A stretch of 23,120 bases of DNA. Source: Hydnum rufescens UP504 (taxonomy: Eukaryota; Basidiomycota; Agaricomycetes; Cantharellales; Hydnaceae). The stretch is from the NCBI GenBank assembly GCA_014904985.1, contig MU129136.1:1-23120 (forward strand), in the 5' to 3' direction. The translations under genes were made by a program, and so were the position numbers. Positions within the stretch are counted from its first letter, which is position 1; every line of letters starts with the position of its first letter. The notes below the pieces were generated by a model. It searched no databases, was not told the DNA's origin, and saw nothing but the letters and a program-made list of their open reading frames with translations. This document shows positions 1 through 8,824 of this stretch, piece after piece.

Positions 1-492
1 GATCCATGAGTCCAGAATTGGAACTAGGCCCAGTCTGCATCATTACATAATCACAATCCATCACCCTTAAGGCAGTAGGATGACTTGGAAGAGCAAGCAA
101 GTCATACAGTCTTGAAGAAGGATGGCAAGTTGAATTGCCTTGTCCAAAGAAAATGGACTTGATGTGGGGCATAAACTGCCCCTTTTTGATGAGGACTGTT
201 GAAGTCTGACAGTCAGTCAATAAATTGACTGGAGTTCATGGTAAAGGAATGAGGTGATATTGTGAATTGATAAGGGGTAGGAATCCAATAGATTCTTGAA
301 TAAATGAATGACAATGGGATTAAATGAGCAAGGTGACAAGTAATTGATTCATTCATAAGGAAAATAGGCCTCGGATGAGGGTTTCATGGTGTAGGGATTC
401 ATCCCTCCAACACCAGGCAAAAGGGTTTCATTCAGTGTGTATGACTTATTTCCTATACAACTAGCTGTTATTCTGATGATCAAACAATGATA
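1..492. other. No gene recognised (left flank)
   Basis: I see no convincing coding sequence on either strand. The stretch is AT-leaning, nearly CpG-free, and interrupted by stops in all frames. A small inverted repeat (CAGTCAAT ... ATTGACTG) lies near 207-231. The last bases before 496 read as a plausible fungal intron end (CTGAT branch-like motif, then GATATAG), which may belong to the + strand fragment that follows. Confidence 0.5.
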
Positions 493-495
493 TAG

Positions 496-1044
496 GCTGC
501 TGTGCACATGGGAGGTGTTAAAGGGGCCCCTGCAATCTGCTCATGGTTTGATCATGCACTCAGGTGTTTTAAATATATAAAAACACTTGAAAACCACATG
601 GGTGGTGGTGATGGTGATGACATTGGTCAGGAGCTTGACAGTATTAAGAAGGAAGGGTCCAATGACCAATACAAGTGTTCCACTACAGTAATAGCACACT
701 TTAAGGAGATGGGGTGGTATGCACTCTTTGAGAACTGGTAAGGTCCTTACTATAGTCATGTTTTCCCTTGCATCAGATGGCCTGATGAATCTCACATAGC
801 TGTGGCTCAAAGCCAGATATCAAAAAATCCACAAACCTCAAATCTGGTGTTCAAGGAAAGAAGCATCCTTGTATTGGTAACAAGGACATTGATGATGCTA
901 ATGATGAAGCTAGCCATGCTGAAGATTCCCTCCCCCATGGGAAACATCATCACCATGCTGCTCACAGTACAGGGCAAGACATTGTTGATGAGAAAGTACA
1001 TAAATGTTGCCTCATTGATTCCTTTCTAACTCCTATCCCAGATG
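496..1044 (+). pseudogene. Decayed unrecognised protein fragment, + strand
   Basis: A + strand frame runs from about 496 to 860 with a single TAA at 739-741; CAA would restore it. On both sides of the stop the sequence looks protein-like (ALFENW before, then GPYYSHVFPCIRWPDESH after it). Near 855 the plausible frame shifts by one and continues as an acidic, His-rich stretch (NKDIDDANDEASHAEDS) to the edge of the foldback element. The upstream boundary looks like an intron acceptor (GATATAG). I do not recognise the family. The frame ends within 25 bases after entering the transposon, so the element truncates it. It could be host gene debris or part of an unidentified transposon. The antisense frame is also open for 89 codons but reads less like protein. 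Confidence 0.35.
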
Positions 1045-1533
1045 CACCTAATGCACCCTCAAAATAGTACCTCTTAGGTGGTTTGAGTTTGCATCTGCAA
1101 ACCACCTAAGAGGTGTTCTGAGTATAGGCATGTCTAAGACATGCCTGAGGGGTATTTTTGGGGAATTTTTTTTCCAAGTTCACTATATAGACATGTCTAA
1201 AATAGCCTGCCACAGGTGCTGCCCAGGAGGGTTTGTTCACTGGCTGGAGAGTGTTACAGGTCTAATTTAGGCATGTCTAATAAGATATTTTCTGGAGCCT
1301 TAGAGGTGTCTATCATCCTTACTGTGTGTCTACTGGTGTCTAAATCAACATTTTGAGCCCAAGACCTCTGGTGGCAGTACTAATAGGTGTCTAATGTTGT
1401 GTAGATCCAATAATAATCCAATAATAATGGTGCTATTGTGGATGCATGTCTACTAGTGTCTAAATTAGAACAAAGGCATCTGCTCAGGGGGAGATCATTA
1501 GACATGTCTAGACAAGGAAAGGGTGCATTAGGT
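1045..1533. repeat. Nested 489-bp TIR unit, left
   Basis: This end of the foldback is itself bounded by inverted copies of its terminus: CACCTAATGCACCC at 1045 and GGGTGCATTAGGT at 1521-1533. The same holds for the right end (4457-4941, inner boundary ACCTAATGCATCC). The big element therefore looks like two MITE-sized units in inverted orientation around a palindromic core. The unit contains many CATG-centred 10-mers (GGCATGTCTA, AGACATGTCT) and a terminal hairpin. Confidence 0.7.
1069..1114. repeat. Terminal hairpin inside the left TIR
   Basis: ACCTCTTAGGTGGTTTG (1069-1085) is followed by a 12-nt loop and its exact complement (1098-1114). The mirror-image hairpin lies at 4872-4917. The diverged copy at 13610-13655 keeps only part of the pairing. 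Confidence 0.8.
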
Positions 1534-2863
1534 AATATCCCATAATAACTTTGGATATCCAGTTACATAATAAAGTGTTTCTTATTTAAAAAAAGCCTAA
1601 ATGCAGAAATTGGATGAAGTACATCCAAATAATATTTAGCCATCCAGCCCAATAGAGGCCCGGGACCAGGGGGAGGTGCCTGGGATGGGTGGAGGGACTT
1701 AATTTCCTCCCCTTACAGAATACCTGGGAACTTGAAAATTTGCACAGAGTATGATAATATAATGTACTAATTATGTGCCAAAAATTATCCCAATACACCC
1801 ACTTTAAGGTAGGAAACTGGACAATGGATACCAGAGGCAGTGAAAATTGCCAAAAGATACCCAATGAGCAGACTATTCTGAAACTTGGCATGTGATTAGA
1901 CACTGCTCAGGTGAAGAACATATTCAATTTTCAGCCAAATCCATGCAGTAGGTACAGAGATATGAGGCAAATAGGTTTCAACCTTGAAAATTGATTTACT
2001 CCCCCTACAGACAAGATATGGACTTGAAATTTTACATGGAGTATGACCATGTAATCAAATAAATATGTGCCAAGAATCAGCTTATTTTGTTTACTTCTAG
2101 GCATTGAACTCCCTTTTCAGGCAAAAAGGGAACAAAAGCCTACCATAAATGTAGAACACTCCACATTAGGACCAAACTAAGTGGAATAGGCTTAGAATAT
2201 TATAACACTGACTATATCCAAAAATGAAATACATTGGATGTGTGGAAGTGGTTGAAATTCAGGGGAGGGGGAGGAAGATCAAAAGTCAATTATATAAGAT
2301 GTAGAGCAGAGGTTGCTCTAATATAATGCCAATAGTTTAATACATATATGGGGAGTATACATACCAAATATCAGCCTGATTGGACTCCATCTAGGCACTA
2401 TTCCACAGCACTCCCCCCTAAATAATAATTTCCTCCCCAGAGCCTTCCATCCATGCAATGGCCCTGAAGATTCACCCTTAGGTCATCCAAATACATTCAT
2501 AACATTCCCCAAAATTTCAGATTCATGACTCCAGTGTGAGAGTTTCCATAATATTTTCAAGTTTCACTGACATACCCCCTCCAATTGGGGCACTTCCAGA
2601 GCTCCAATCATTCCCATTTTTTGTAGGCACACCTGGCCACCATTTGAGGCTCAGGCCAAAATTTCAGCCCATTCTAAGCACTTTTGACATTGGTCACATG
2701 ATCAAGATCCCCCTCCCCTGCTTCACTCAGTGATCCAATCTGTATGAAAGCTGTTGCCATCTTAGTATTATGTACAGTGTATGATTCAAATTTCAGAACA
2801 TTCCATGCAATATTGATTGAGTTATTCAAGAATATTCTAGATTCATTAATCTGGGGTAGAGTA

Positions 2864-2889
2864 TGGTATGTATGAAATTTCACAACTAC
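2864..2889. other. Spacer at the centre of the palindrome
   Basis: Twenty-six unpaired bases separate GGGTAGAGTA (2854-2863) from its complement TACTCTACCC (2890-2899). They form the predicted hairpin loop. Confidence 0.8.
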
Positions 2890-4047
2890 TACTCTACCCC
2901 CCAGAATGAATAGATCTAGAATAACTCAATCAATATTGCATGGAATGTTCTGAAATTTGAATCATACACTGTTACATACTATTACTGAGAGGCAAAGCTT
3001 TCATACAGATTGGATCACTGAGTGAAGCAGGGGGATCTTGATCATGTGACCAATGTCAAAAGTGCTTAGAATGGGCTGAAATTTTGGGCCTGAGCCTCAA
3101 ATGGTGGCTGGGTGTGGCCTACAAAAAATGGGAGTGATTGGAGCTCTGGAAGTGCCCCAATTGGAGGGGGTATGTCAGTGAAACTTGAAAATATTATGGA
3201 AACTCTCACACTGGAGTCATGAATCTGAAATTTTGGGGAATGTTATGAATGTATTTGGATGACCTAAGGGTGAATCTTCAGGGCCATTGCATGGATGGAA
3301 GGCTCTGGGGAGGAAATTATTATTTAGGGGGGAGTGCTGTGGAATAGTGCCTAGATGGAGTCCAATCAGGCTGATATTTGGTATGTATACTCCCCATATA
3401 TGTATTAAACTATTGGCATTATATTAGAGCAACCTCTGCTCTACATCTTATATAATTGACTTTTGATCTTCCTCCCCCTCCCCCTGAATTTCAACCACTT
3501 CCACACATCCAATGTATTTCATTTTTGGATATAGTCAGTGTTATAATATTCTAAGCCTATTCCACTTAGTTTGGTCCTAATGTGGAGTGTTCTACATTTA
3601 TGGTAGGCTTTTGTTCCCTTTTTGCCTGAAAAGGGAGTTCAATGCCTAGAAGTAAACAAAATAAGCTGATTCTTGGCACATATTTATTTGATTACATGGT
3701 CATACTCCATGTAAAATTTCAAGTCCATATCTTGTCTGTAGGGGGAGTAAATCAATTTTCAAGGTTGAAACCTATTTGCCTCATATCTCTGTACCTACTG
3801 CATGGATTTGGCTGAAAATTGAATATGTTCTTCACCTGAGCAGTGTCTAATCACATGCCAAGTTTCAGAATAGTCTGCTCATTGGGTATCTTTTGGCAAT
3901 TTTCACTGCCTCTGGTATCCATTGTCCAGTTTCCTACCTTAAAGTGGGTGTATTGGGATAATTTTTGGCACATAATTAGTACATTATATTATCATACTCT
4001 GTGCAAATTTTCAAGTTCCCAGGTATTCTGTAAGGGGAGGAAATTAA

Positions 4048-4290
4048 TTTTCAGTGTCCAAACTTGTTTTCCTCATATCTCAATACCTACTGATCGGAAT
4101 TGGCTGAAATTTTAATATGTTCTTCGCCCTAATAGTCCCCGATCATGTGCCAAATTTCAGAATGAACCACCCAGCGGTTCAGATCTGGAAAGTTCCGCAA
4201 TTTCCAGTATTCATTTTACTGCCCCCATCTCTCCAGGCACTAGCCACTTGCTCTGGGCCTGGTTTCTTCACTCAGCCAGGGTCCTTAGGG
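4048..4290. other. Unpaired segment of the right arm, CpG-retaining
   Basis: This 243-bp stretch has no partner in the left arm and would bulge from the hairpin. It contains five CpGs (about 4095, 4125, 4140, 4175, 4196), whereas the paired parts of both arms contain one. A diverged counterpart exists in the 13589-15425 copy, so it is ancestral and was deleted from the left arm rather than inserted in the right. Confidence 0.8.
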
Positions 4291-4456
4291 GTCCCTCCAC
4301 CCATCCCAGGCACCTCCCCCTGGTCCTGGGCCTCCATTGGGCTGGATGGCTAAATATTATTTGGATGTACTTCATCCAATTTCTGCATTTAGGCTTTTTT
4401 TTAAATAAGAAACACTTTATTATGTAACTGGATATCCAAAGTTATTATGGGATATT

Positions 4457-4941
4457 ACCTAATGCATCCTTTCCTTGTCTAGACATGCCTAGACATGCCT
4501 AGACATGCCTAGACATGTCTAGACATGTCTAGACATGCTTGATCTCCCCCTGAGCAGATGCCTTTGTTCTAATTTAGACACTAGTAGACATGCATCCACA
4601 ATAGCACCATTATTATTGGATTATTATTGGATCTAGACAACATTAGACACCAGTAGACACACAGTAAGGATGATAGACACTTCTAAGGCTCCAGAAAATA
4701 TCTTATTAGACATGCCTAAATTAGACCTGTAACACTCTCCAGCCAGTGAACAAACCCTCCCAGGTGGTGCCTGTGGCAGGCTATTTTAGACATGTCTATA
4801 TAGTGAACTTAGAAAAAAAATTCCCCAAAAATACCCCTCAGGCATGTCTTAGACATGCCTATACTCAGAACACCTCTTAGGTGGTTTGCAGATGCAAACT
4901 CAAACCACCTAAGAGGTACTATTTTGAGGGTGCATTAGGTG
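4457..4941. repeat. Nested 485-bp TIR unit, right
   Basis: It is the mirror copy of 1045-1533, with inner terminus ACCTAATGCATCC at 4457-4469 and outer terminus GGGTGCATTAGGTG at 4928-4941. It differs chiefly by the amplified 10-bp array at 4481-4540. Confidence 0.7.
4481..4540. repeat. 10-bp tandem array, AGACATGYCT
   Basis: Six units in register (AGACATGCCT or AGACATGTCT, the last AGACATGCTT) follow each other at exact 10-bp spacing. Single, dispersed copies occur throughout the subterminal parts of both arms and in the 13.6-14.2 kb copy. The core is a near-palindrome RRRCATGYYY. Clustered subterminal repeats of this sort are typical transposase-binding sites in several DNA transposon superfamilies; that role here is inference. 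Confidence 0.8.
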
Positions 4942-5098
4942 GCAGATGTGGGGGAGCAATTGAGAGCATGGAGGAAGGTGGAGAGGGCTTCACCCCAGAG
5001 GAATGCAGGCAGGCAGGCAGCACTGAGCATGGAGGTGATTCCATTCACTAGGATATAATTGGTGATCTCTGCTACTCCATTCTGCTGAGGGGTGGCCT

Positions 5099-5459
5099 AG
5101 TGGTGTGCTCATGGGGGAAAGCAGCACAGATACCCCTTTCCCAAAATGGCCACCTCCTGTCATTCTAAACCTCTGGAACTTGTCCACTCTGATCTCCATG
5201 GTCCTACCCCTGTTTGAACTTCCTCTGGATACTGGTATTGGGTCACCTTCATTGATGATGCCACTTGTTATTGCTTTGTCTACTTGTTGAAGACTAAGGA
5301 TGAGACATTTGCTGCATTCAAGCAATTCAAGGCCCTTGCTGAGAACCAAACTGGAAGGACCATCAAGGCATTCAGAGATGACAAGGGTGGAGAGTATATG
5401 TCCAAGCAGTGGGAGGACTTTATGAAAGAACATGGTATTGCAGAATGTATGCCTCACAG
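5099..5459 (+). pseudogene. Inverted copia integrase-core segment
   Basis: Read on the + strand it gives CAHGGKQHRYPFPK, then the first catalytic Asp in VHSDLHGP, an in-frame TGA (5215-5217; CGA would fit), FIDDATCYCFVYLLKTKDE, the second catalytic Asp in FRDDKGGEY, and EDFMKEHGI. This is the middle of a Ty1/copia integrase. The preceding and following parts of the same protein lie on the - strand on either side, so the segment was flipped in place. The bases GCCTCACA (5451-5458) fit both contexts, as Met-Pro-His on + and as Cys-Glu-Ala on -, suggesting short inverted repeats at the breakpoints. The other junction (about 5091-5099) carries a few extra bases. Confidence 0.85.
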
Positions 5460-5553
5460 AGGGTGGGAAAGGGAGCAGAGTTGTCAATTTTAAGGCCAGT
5501 GACAAGGTCCTTTCCAACAAGTTGAGTCAGTTGATCATGACCAATGTAGCCTA

Positions 5554-5651
5554 CATCAGGAAAACTAACTTTGCTTCTGAAGCCTTCAAAGGGCTCTGAA
5601 GGGCTTCAGAGCCCTTCAAAGGCTTCGGAAGCAAAGTCAGTTTTCCTGATG
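5554..5651. mobile_element. 98-bp palindromic MITE with TA duplication
   Basis: An almost perfect palindrome, ends CATCAGGAAAACT and AGTTTTCCTGATG, central loop of a few bases, flanked by TA on both sides (5552-5553, 5652-5653). Removing it with one TA restores the copia reading frame across the site (WHQQL then GYIGHD on the - strand), which fixes the boundaries. TA duplication and palindromic form fit Tc1/mariner-related (Stowaway-like) MITEs. One arm keeps a CpG (CTTCGGAAG, about 5626) where the other reads CTTCTGAAG. Confidence 0.88.
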
Positions 5652-6976
5652 TAGTTGTTGATGCCAGAGTTCCAAATCCTTGGCCACCTGCACAGACTGG
5701 GCACTTTCTGACAGTCCTTCCATCAAGGTATGCAACATTTCCCTTGATGGTTGCTGTGAAGTGTAGGGTGGATCCACATTTAAAATCCATTCCCTTCTCA
5801 TGTATGGTGACAATGAAACCATGATGGCGAGTGAGGGAGAGAACAGATAATAAATTGTCAGCAAGAGAGGGAACATGTAGGACATGACTAAAGATGACTG
5901 ATTGGAGTCAACAACCATCCTTCACAGGTCTAAACTCCACTGTTCCCACCCCAGCAGCTCTAATGACTCCACCATTGGCAAAGCAAATGGGAACATTGCA
6001 AGGGGCATATGACACAAACCAATGATGGTGTGGTGCCATATGAGAAGTGGCCCCTGTGTCTGCATTCCAAGAGTTAGAGGCTGAGGGGGAGGAAGGAGAA
6101 GGGGAGTGAGGACTTGCACTGGCTGCAGTTTCAGTTGCTGAGTCTTGTGTATTGGCAACATTTGACTTGGCCTTCTTAGCCTTGAGTCAGCTTGACTGTT
6201 CCTGGTGTGCCTTTCCAATGGCAGCCTTGTACTGATTTCAGTCAGCCTGAACATGACTCTTTCCACCACAGAAGACACAGTGGAGGGAAGATGGTGTGGT
6301 GGCAGCAGGGGAAGGAGTTGGAGGAGGGACAGAAGATGGGGCTTTGAGGACAGATCCTGACTCAGACTTTCTGTTTGGCCATTTGAAGGAGTTCCTCATT
6401 CTTGAAGGCAGTGATCACCTGGGCCTGTGCAAGTGAGTTGTGGGAAAGGAGGACAGTGGTGAGGTGAGGGTAATCCTTGGATCCACCATGGAGGAGGACC
6501 ATGGTGATCAGTTCTTCATCAAAGGCATCCATGGTAAAGGATTCAGGATGGAGGTCCTTAATGACATGAATAGCATTGGTTGCTCAATCAACAAAGTCCT
6601 GCACAGACTCATCAGACTCTTTTTCAACAGAGAGGAGAGTTGAGTAGGCAACAAAGTGAGAGCCAGCATTCTTGGAGTCATGATGAGTCTGGAGGGCCTC
6701 CCACATTTTGTTAGGATCTCCAAGATGGGGCAGGAGAATGCCCTACTGTTCAGGTTCCACAGCAAGGAGGATTGCCCCAGCAGCAGCATCAAGTTTGTTG
6801 AGGTACTCATCAAGCTTGTCTGGGTCATGTGAGTGAGAAAAAGAGGATTGCATGCAATGCCATGCCCCAATGGTCTGGAGGTAGGCTTGCATGTGTTGAG
6901 CCCATTGGCAATAGTTGACATTGTTGAGGAGAGGGAAGGAGAATTTTCCAGAGTGATTGGAATCCTTGGAAGTCAT

Positions 6977-7260
6977 AGTGAAAAGAGGGAGATGACCAAG
7001 AAGAAGAGAACTTGAGATGAGTAAATGCTGAAGATGATGTTGGTATGGCTAGAGGGATGGACCCATAACCTGAGAAGTGTCTAGAGCTGGATCACATGAA
7101 GGGTGATATCTGGAGTTTGGAGGAGTCAAACTAAGGGACTGCCTCCAGAACTCCAAGGTATATAAAGGGCATCTGGTCCAAGATCACTGGATGCCATATG
7201 TGGTGCTAACCAAAAAGGGAATAGGGGCAAATAACAAATGTGTGAATCAGGGAAGAGAAA
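6977..7260 (-). other. Probable copia leader, no clear LTR
   Basis: Upstream of the gag ATG on the - strand there is no long open frame. A stretch near 7205-7180 (TGGCATCCAGTGATCTTGG on -) vaguely resembles copia primer sites, but no LTR with TG...CA ends precedes it: within about 50 bases the Harbinger-like remnant begins. On the + strand GTATATAAAGG (7158-7168) looks like a TATA box, but nothing convincing lies downstream. Confidence 0.3.
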
Positions 7261-7861
7261 TATGAAATGGGATACCTGTCACATCTCAACACTGAGGTCA
7301 CCAAGGACTTGTGTGACATGATCTACATACAAGTAGACAGTACCAGCACAAATGTTGCACTCACTGGCAGAATTGAGGTGATGCTGGTTCAAGCCCTTGA
7401 AGTGGCACAGAAATGTGGCCAACTGAACCTTGATGGATCACTGGGGTTTCTTTCCAGTGGAGTGAAACACATTGTCACAGAGCAGGTTGCAGATGACTGC
7501 AAAAGAGCAAGGATTACCTCTTGAAAAATCAACAAACATTTAGTGTATCATTCAAAGCCAAGCATCCATGACCATACCTGAAGAACTGACAGTACCAGGC
7601 TTTGTTGTCATGTTGGAGCATCCTCAATAGAGTGTCCTCTGATTTGAGAATTGAATATGGGCCATGTCCACTGTCACTGCCATCACCATAGTCATTGTTG
7701 CCATTGCCACAGACAATTTCACTAGCAAATAGACCAAGACCAATCAAGAGAAAGACAGAGTCTGGAGACCCAAGAGATGTGGAGTCTTGGGGAAGTATTT
7801 TTAAGAGCATATTCAAGAGGCCAAAGAGGGCAGTTGAAGTAAGGAGCCCCATAGAGAGCAA
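7261..7861 (-). pseudogene. PIF/Harbinger (HARBI1-like) transposase remnant
   Basis: A frame from 7500 to about 7261 on the - strand reads VFHSTGKKPQ, stop, SIKVQLATFLCHF, then CAGTVYLYVDHVTQVLGDL. That order and spacing match the N-terminal helical region of HARBI1-like nucleases, in which a Q-x-A-x-x-L-x-R/H-F segment precedes G-T-x-x-x-Y-x-x-R/H-V. Its two in-frame stops are both TGA (7438, 7279); CGA would restore Arg. Upstream, 7861-7560 is open and ends in DNKAWYCQFF, like the segment before the FRM motif of the family. A GT-AG intron with a CTAAAT branch-like site (about 7574-7501) could join the two. The DDE catalytic domain is missing, and the sequence runs into copia leader. Family call is from pattern memory. 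Confidence 0.6.
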
Positions 7862-8421
7862 GGAACCCCCAACTCACATTTGTGAAAATCAGGGTTGCAG
7901 ATGCTAAAAGTTGACCAAATATTTTGACAATGGTCTGAACAACACTTTGGGCTGTTTGCATTTTCTGCTCACCTTGCACAAAAATTTTGTGCCTGACACT
8001 TATTTTTAGTGATGGCTAACTCTGAAAAAAAAATAGTGAACCCAAACAGAGCCATCTGAACAGAATTGAGTGAGGCTAGTTGTCTGCACAAGTGAACCAC
8101 CAGTTAGTGCCCAGCATCCTAATCAACTATCCTGCCTTTGTTTACTGTTGGGAACTATGATCACTTAATCAAATCCTCCCACCACCACTAGGTTCAAATC
8201 TACTATTTCACACCCAGCAATGCTCAGCACACCCTGTCACATGATTTTACAAACAGATCACCTGTGCAATATCCAATATGTCAATTGGCTCAGATTGGCC
8301 AGTAGTTTACTAGTGTTGATATGATTGTATAGATTATATTTACAGATTACACCAGGTTACCAGGCCATCCAGGACTCTCACCAAATAGTGGCAAGGGGAA
8401 GGACAGGATGGAAAGTGGATT
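7862..8421. other. No gene recognised; diverged short repeat
   Basis: A short open stretch with a hydrophobic run (7972-7880, - strand) could be an upstream exon of the Harbinger-like remnant but is not supported. A segment at about 8285-8350 (GTTTACTAGTGTTGATATGAT) recurs in diverged form at 8832-8895, on the other side of the solo LTR, roughly 70% alike by eye. Confidence 0.4.
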
Positions 8422-8427
8422 TTAACA

Positions 8428-8818
8428 TGATTGGTGGTTACAAGTCATACTTGTAACCTCATAATGTGACCTATCCCCCATGTACATGCCACATATGCAC
8501 CATATATTCCCCTTCACCCTTCTTAATAATTGCCTTAGTAATTCCCCCTTGACCTTGAGTATATAAGTAGTCACTCCTTGTACTCTTGCTCCCTAGAGGA
8601 TCAAGAATATATGTCTGTAGCTGACTCTTCTCACTACTCTCCTTCTCTCATAGTGAGTCTCTTAGAAATCAGTCTTCCATATTCATCCTCCTCATGTACA
8701 TGTCTTCCATGACCTTATGTAATCCACACTCCACAGATCCTCTTGTCAATTACATTAAGGGGTCATCCTCCATGCTCAACTCAATTACATAATTGACTCC
8801 TCAACCCATGAACAACCA
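8428..8818 (+). mobile_element. Solo LTR, 391 bp
   Basis: It starts TGATTGGTGG and ends GAACAACCA (complement TGGTTGTTC), giving TG...CA ends with a short imperfect inverted repeat. TTAACA lies immediately on both sides (8422-8427, 8819-8824) as a target-site duplication. A TATA box (GTATATAAG, 8559-8567) sits where the U3/R border would be and sets the + orientation. A short hairpin, GGTTACAAGT-CAT-ACTTGTAACC, lies at 8436-8458. No internal retroelement sequence is present, so the element recombined down to one LTR. It is unrelated to the LTR at 20958-21164. Confidence 0.75.
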
Positions 8819-8824
8819 TTAACA

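Larger units (their letters stand above)
1045..2863 (+). repeat. Left arm of the giant inverted repeat
   Basis: It pairs with 2890-4941. It lacks the counterpart of 4048-4290: left position 1698 joins directly to 1699, matching right-arm 4291 and 4047. I find one CpG in the whole arm (1661). The outer part (1045-1533) carries CATG-centred repeats, and the inner part carries diverged repeated units of about 290 bp. Confidence 0.88.
1045..4941. mobile_element. Giant foldback (inverted-repeat) element, non-autonomous
   Basis: The element starts CACCTAATGCACCC and ends GGGTGCATTAGGTG. It consists of two inverted arms (1045-2863 and 2890-4941) around a 26-nt spacer, so almost all of its 3.9 kb can fold into one hairpin. 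The arms look about 97% identical by eye, apart from a 243-bp stretch found only in the right arm and an expanded 10-bp repeat array there. CAGATG abuts the left end (1039-1044) and recurs one base beyond the right end (4943-4948), a possible target duplication with an offset. I find no transposase: the longest open frames are short and occur in both arms as mirror copies. TIR-ended, with subterminal repeats, it is probably mobilised in trans by an unknown DNA transposase. A diverged single arm lies at 13589-15425. Confidence 0.88.
2890..4941 (-). repeat. Right arm of the giant inverted repeat
   Basis: This is the reverse complement of 1045-2863 with two additions: 4048-4290 (absent from the left arm) and a 10-bp array at 4481-4540. 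CpGs occur only in 4048-4290. Confidence 0.88.
4942..6976 (-). pseudogene. Ty1/copia gag-pol pseudogene, rearranged
   Basis: From the ATG at 6976, gag runs 205 codons in one frame to TGA 6362, broken by TAG (6743) and TGA (6584); it reads like the UBN2/Ty1-copia gag family (NYCQWAQHMQAYL near residue 22). A zinc knuckle follows near 6279-6238 (C-x2-C-x4-H), but its last Cys position is now TGA. The aspartic protease motif DTGATSHM is at about 6060-6037. Pre-integrase shows VPSLADNLLSVLSLT, LELWHQQL and, after a MITE, GYIGHDQL. The integrase core is inverted (5099-5459), and the rest (TPQQNGVAE, carrying the catalytic Glu) returns on the - strand at 5090-4942. No reverse transcriptase or RNase H is visible. 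Homology stops at the foldback element. I saw no flanking LTRs. Confidence 0.88.

Noticed and set aside
1586..1903. 105-codon - strand frame in the left arm and its identical-starting + strand mirror at 3843-4115
   Set aside because: Both are the same transposon sequence read from the two arms. The frame is hydrophobic by composition, ends differently in each arm and is not kept in the third copy.
4481..4540. Repeat array considered as a CRISPR
   Set aside because: The units are contiguous 10-mers without spacers, in a eukaryotic transposon.
4990..5520. 176-codon - strand open frame
   Set aside because: It is antisense to the inverted integrase core, whose + strand reading has clear copia motifs.
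7267..7524. 85-codon + strand frame starting with ATG
   Set aside because: It is antisense to the Harbinger-like remnant, which has family-like motifs despite two TGA codons. I keep some doubt because the + frame is uninterrupted.
8185..8205. B-box-like GGTTCAAATCT suggesting a tRNA gene
   Set aside because: No A box at the right distance and no cloverleaf pairing.
8146..8818. TGTTGGGAAC at 8146 as the start of a longer LTR
   Set aside because: No target duplication matches that start, while TG at 8428 with TTAACA on both sides does.
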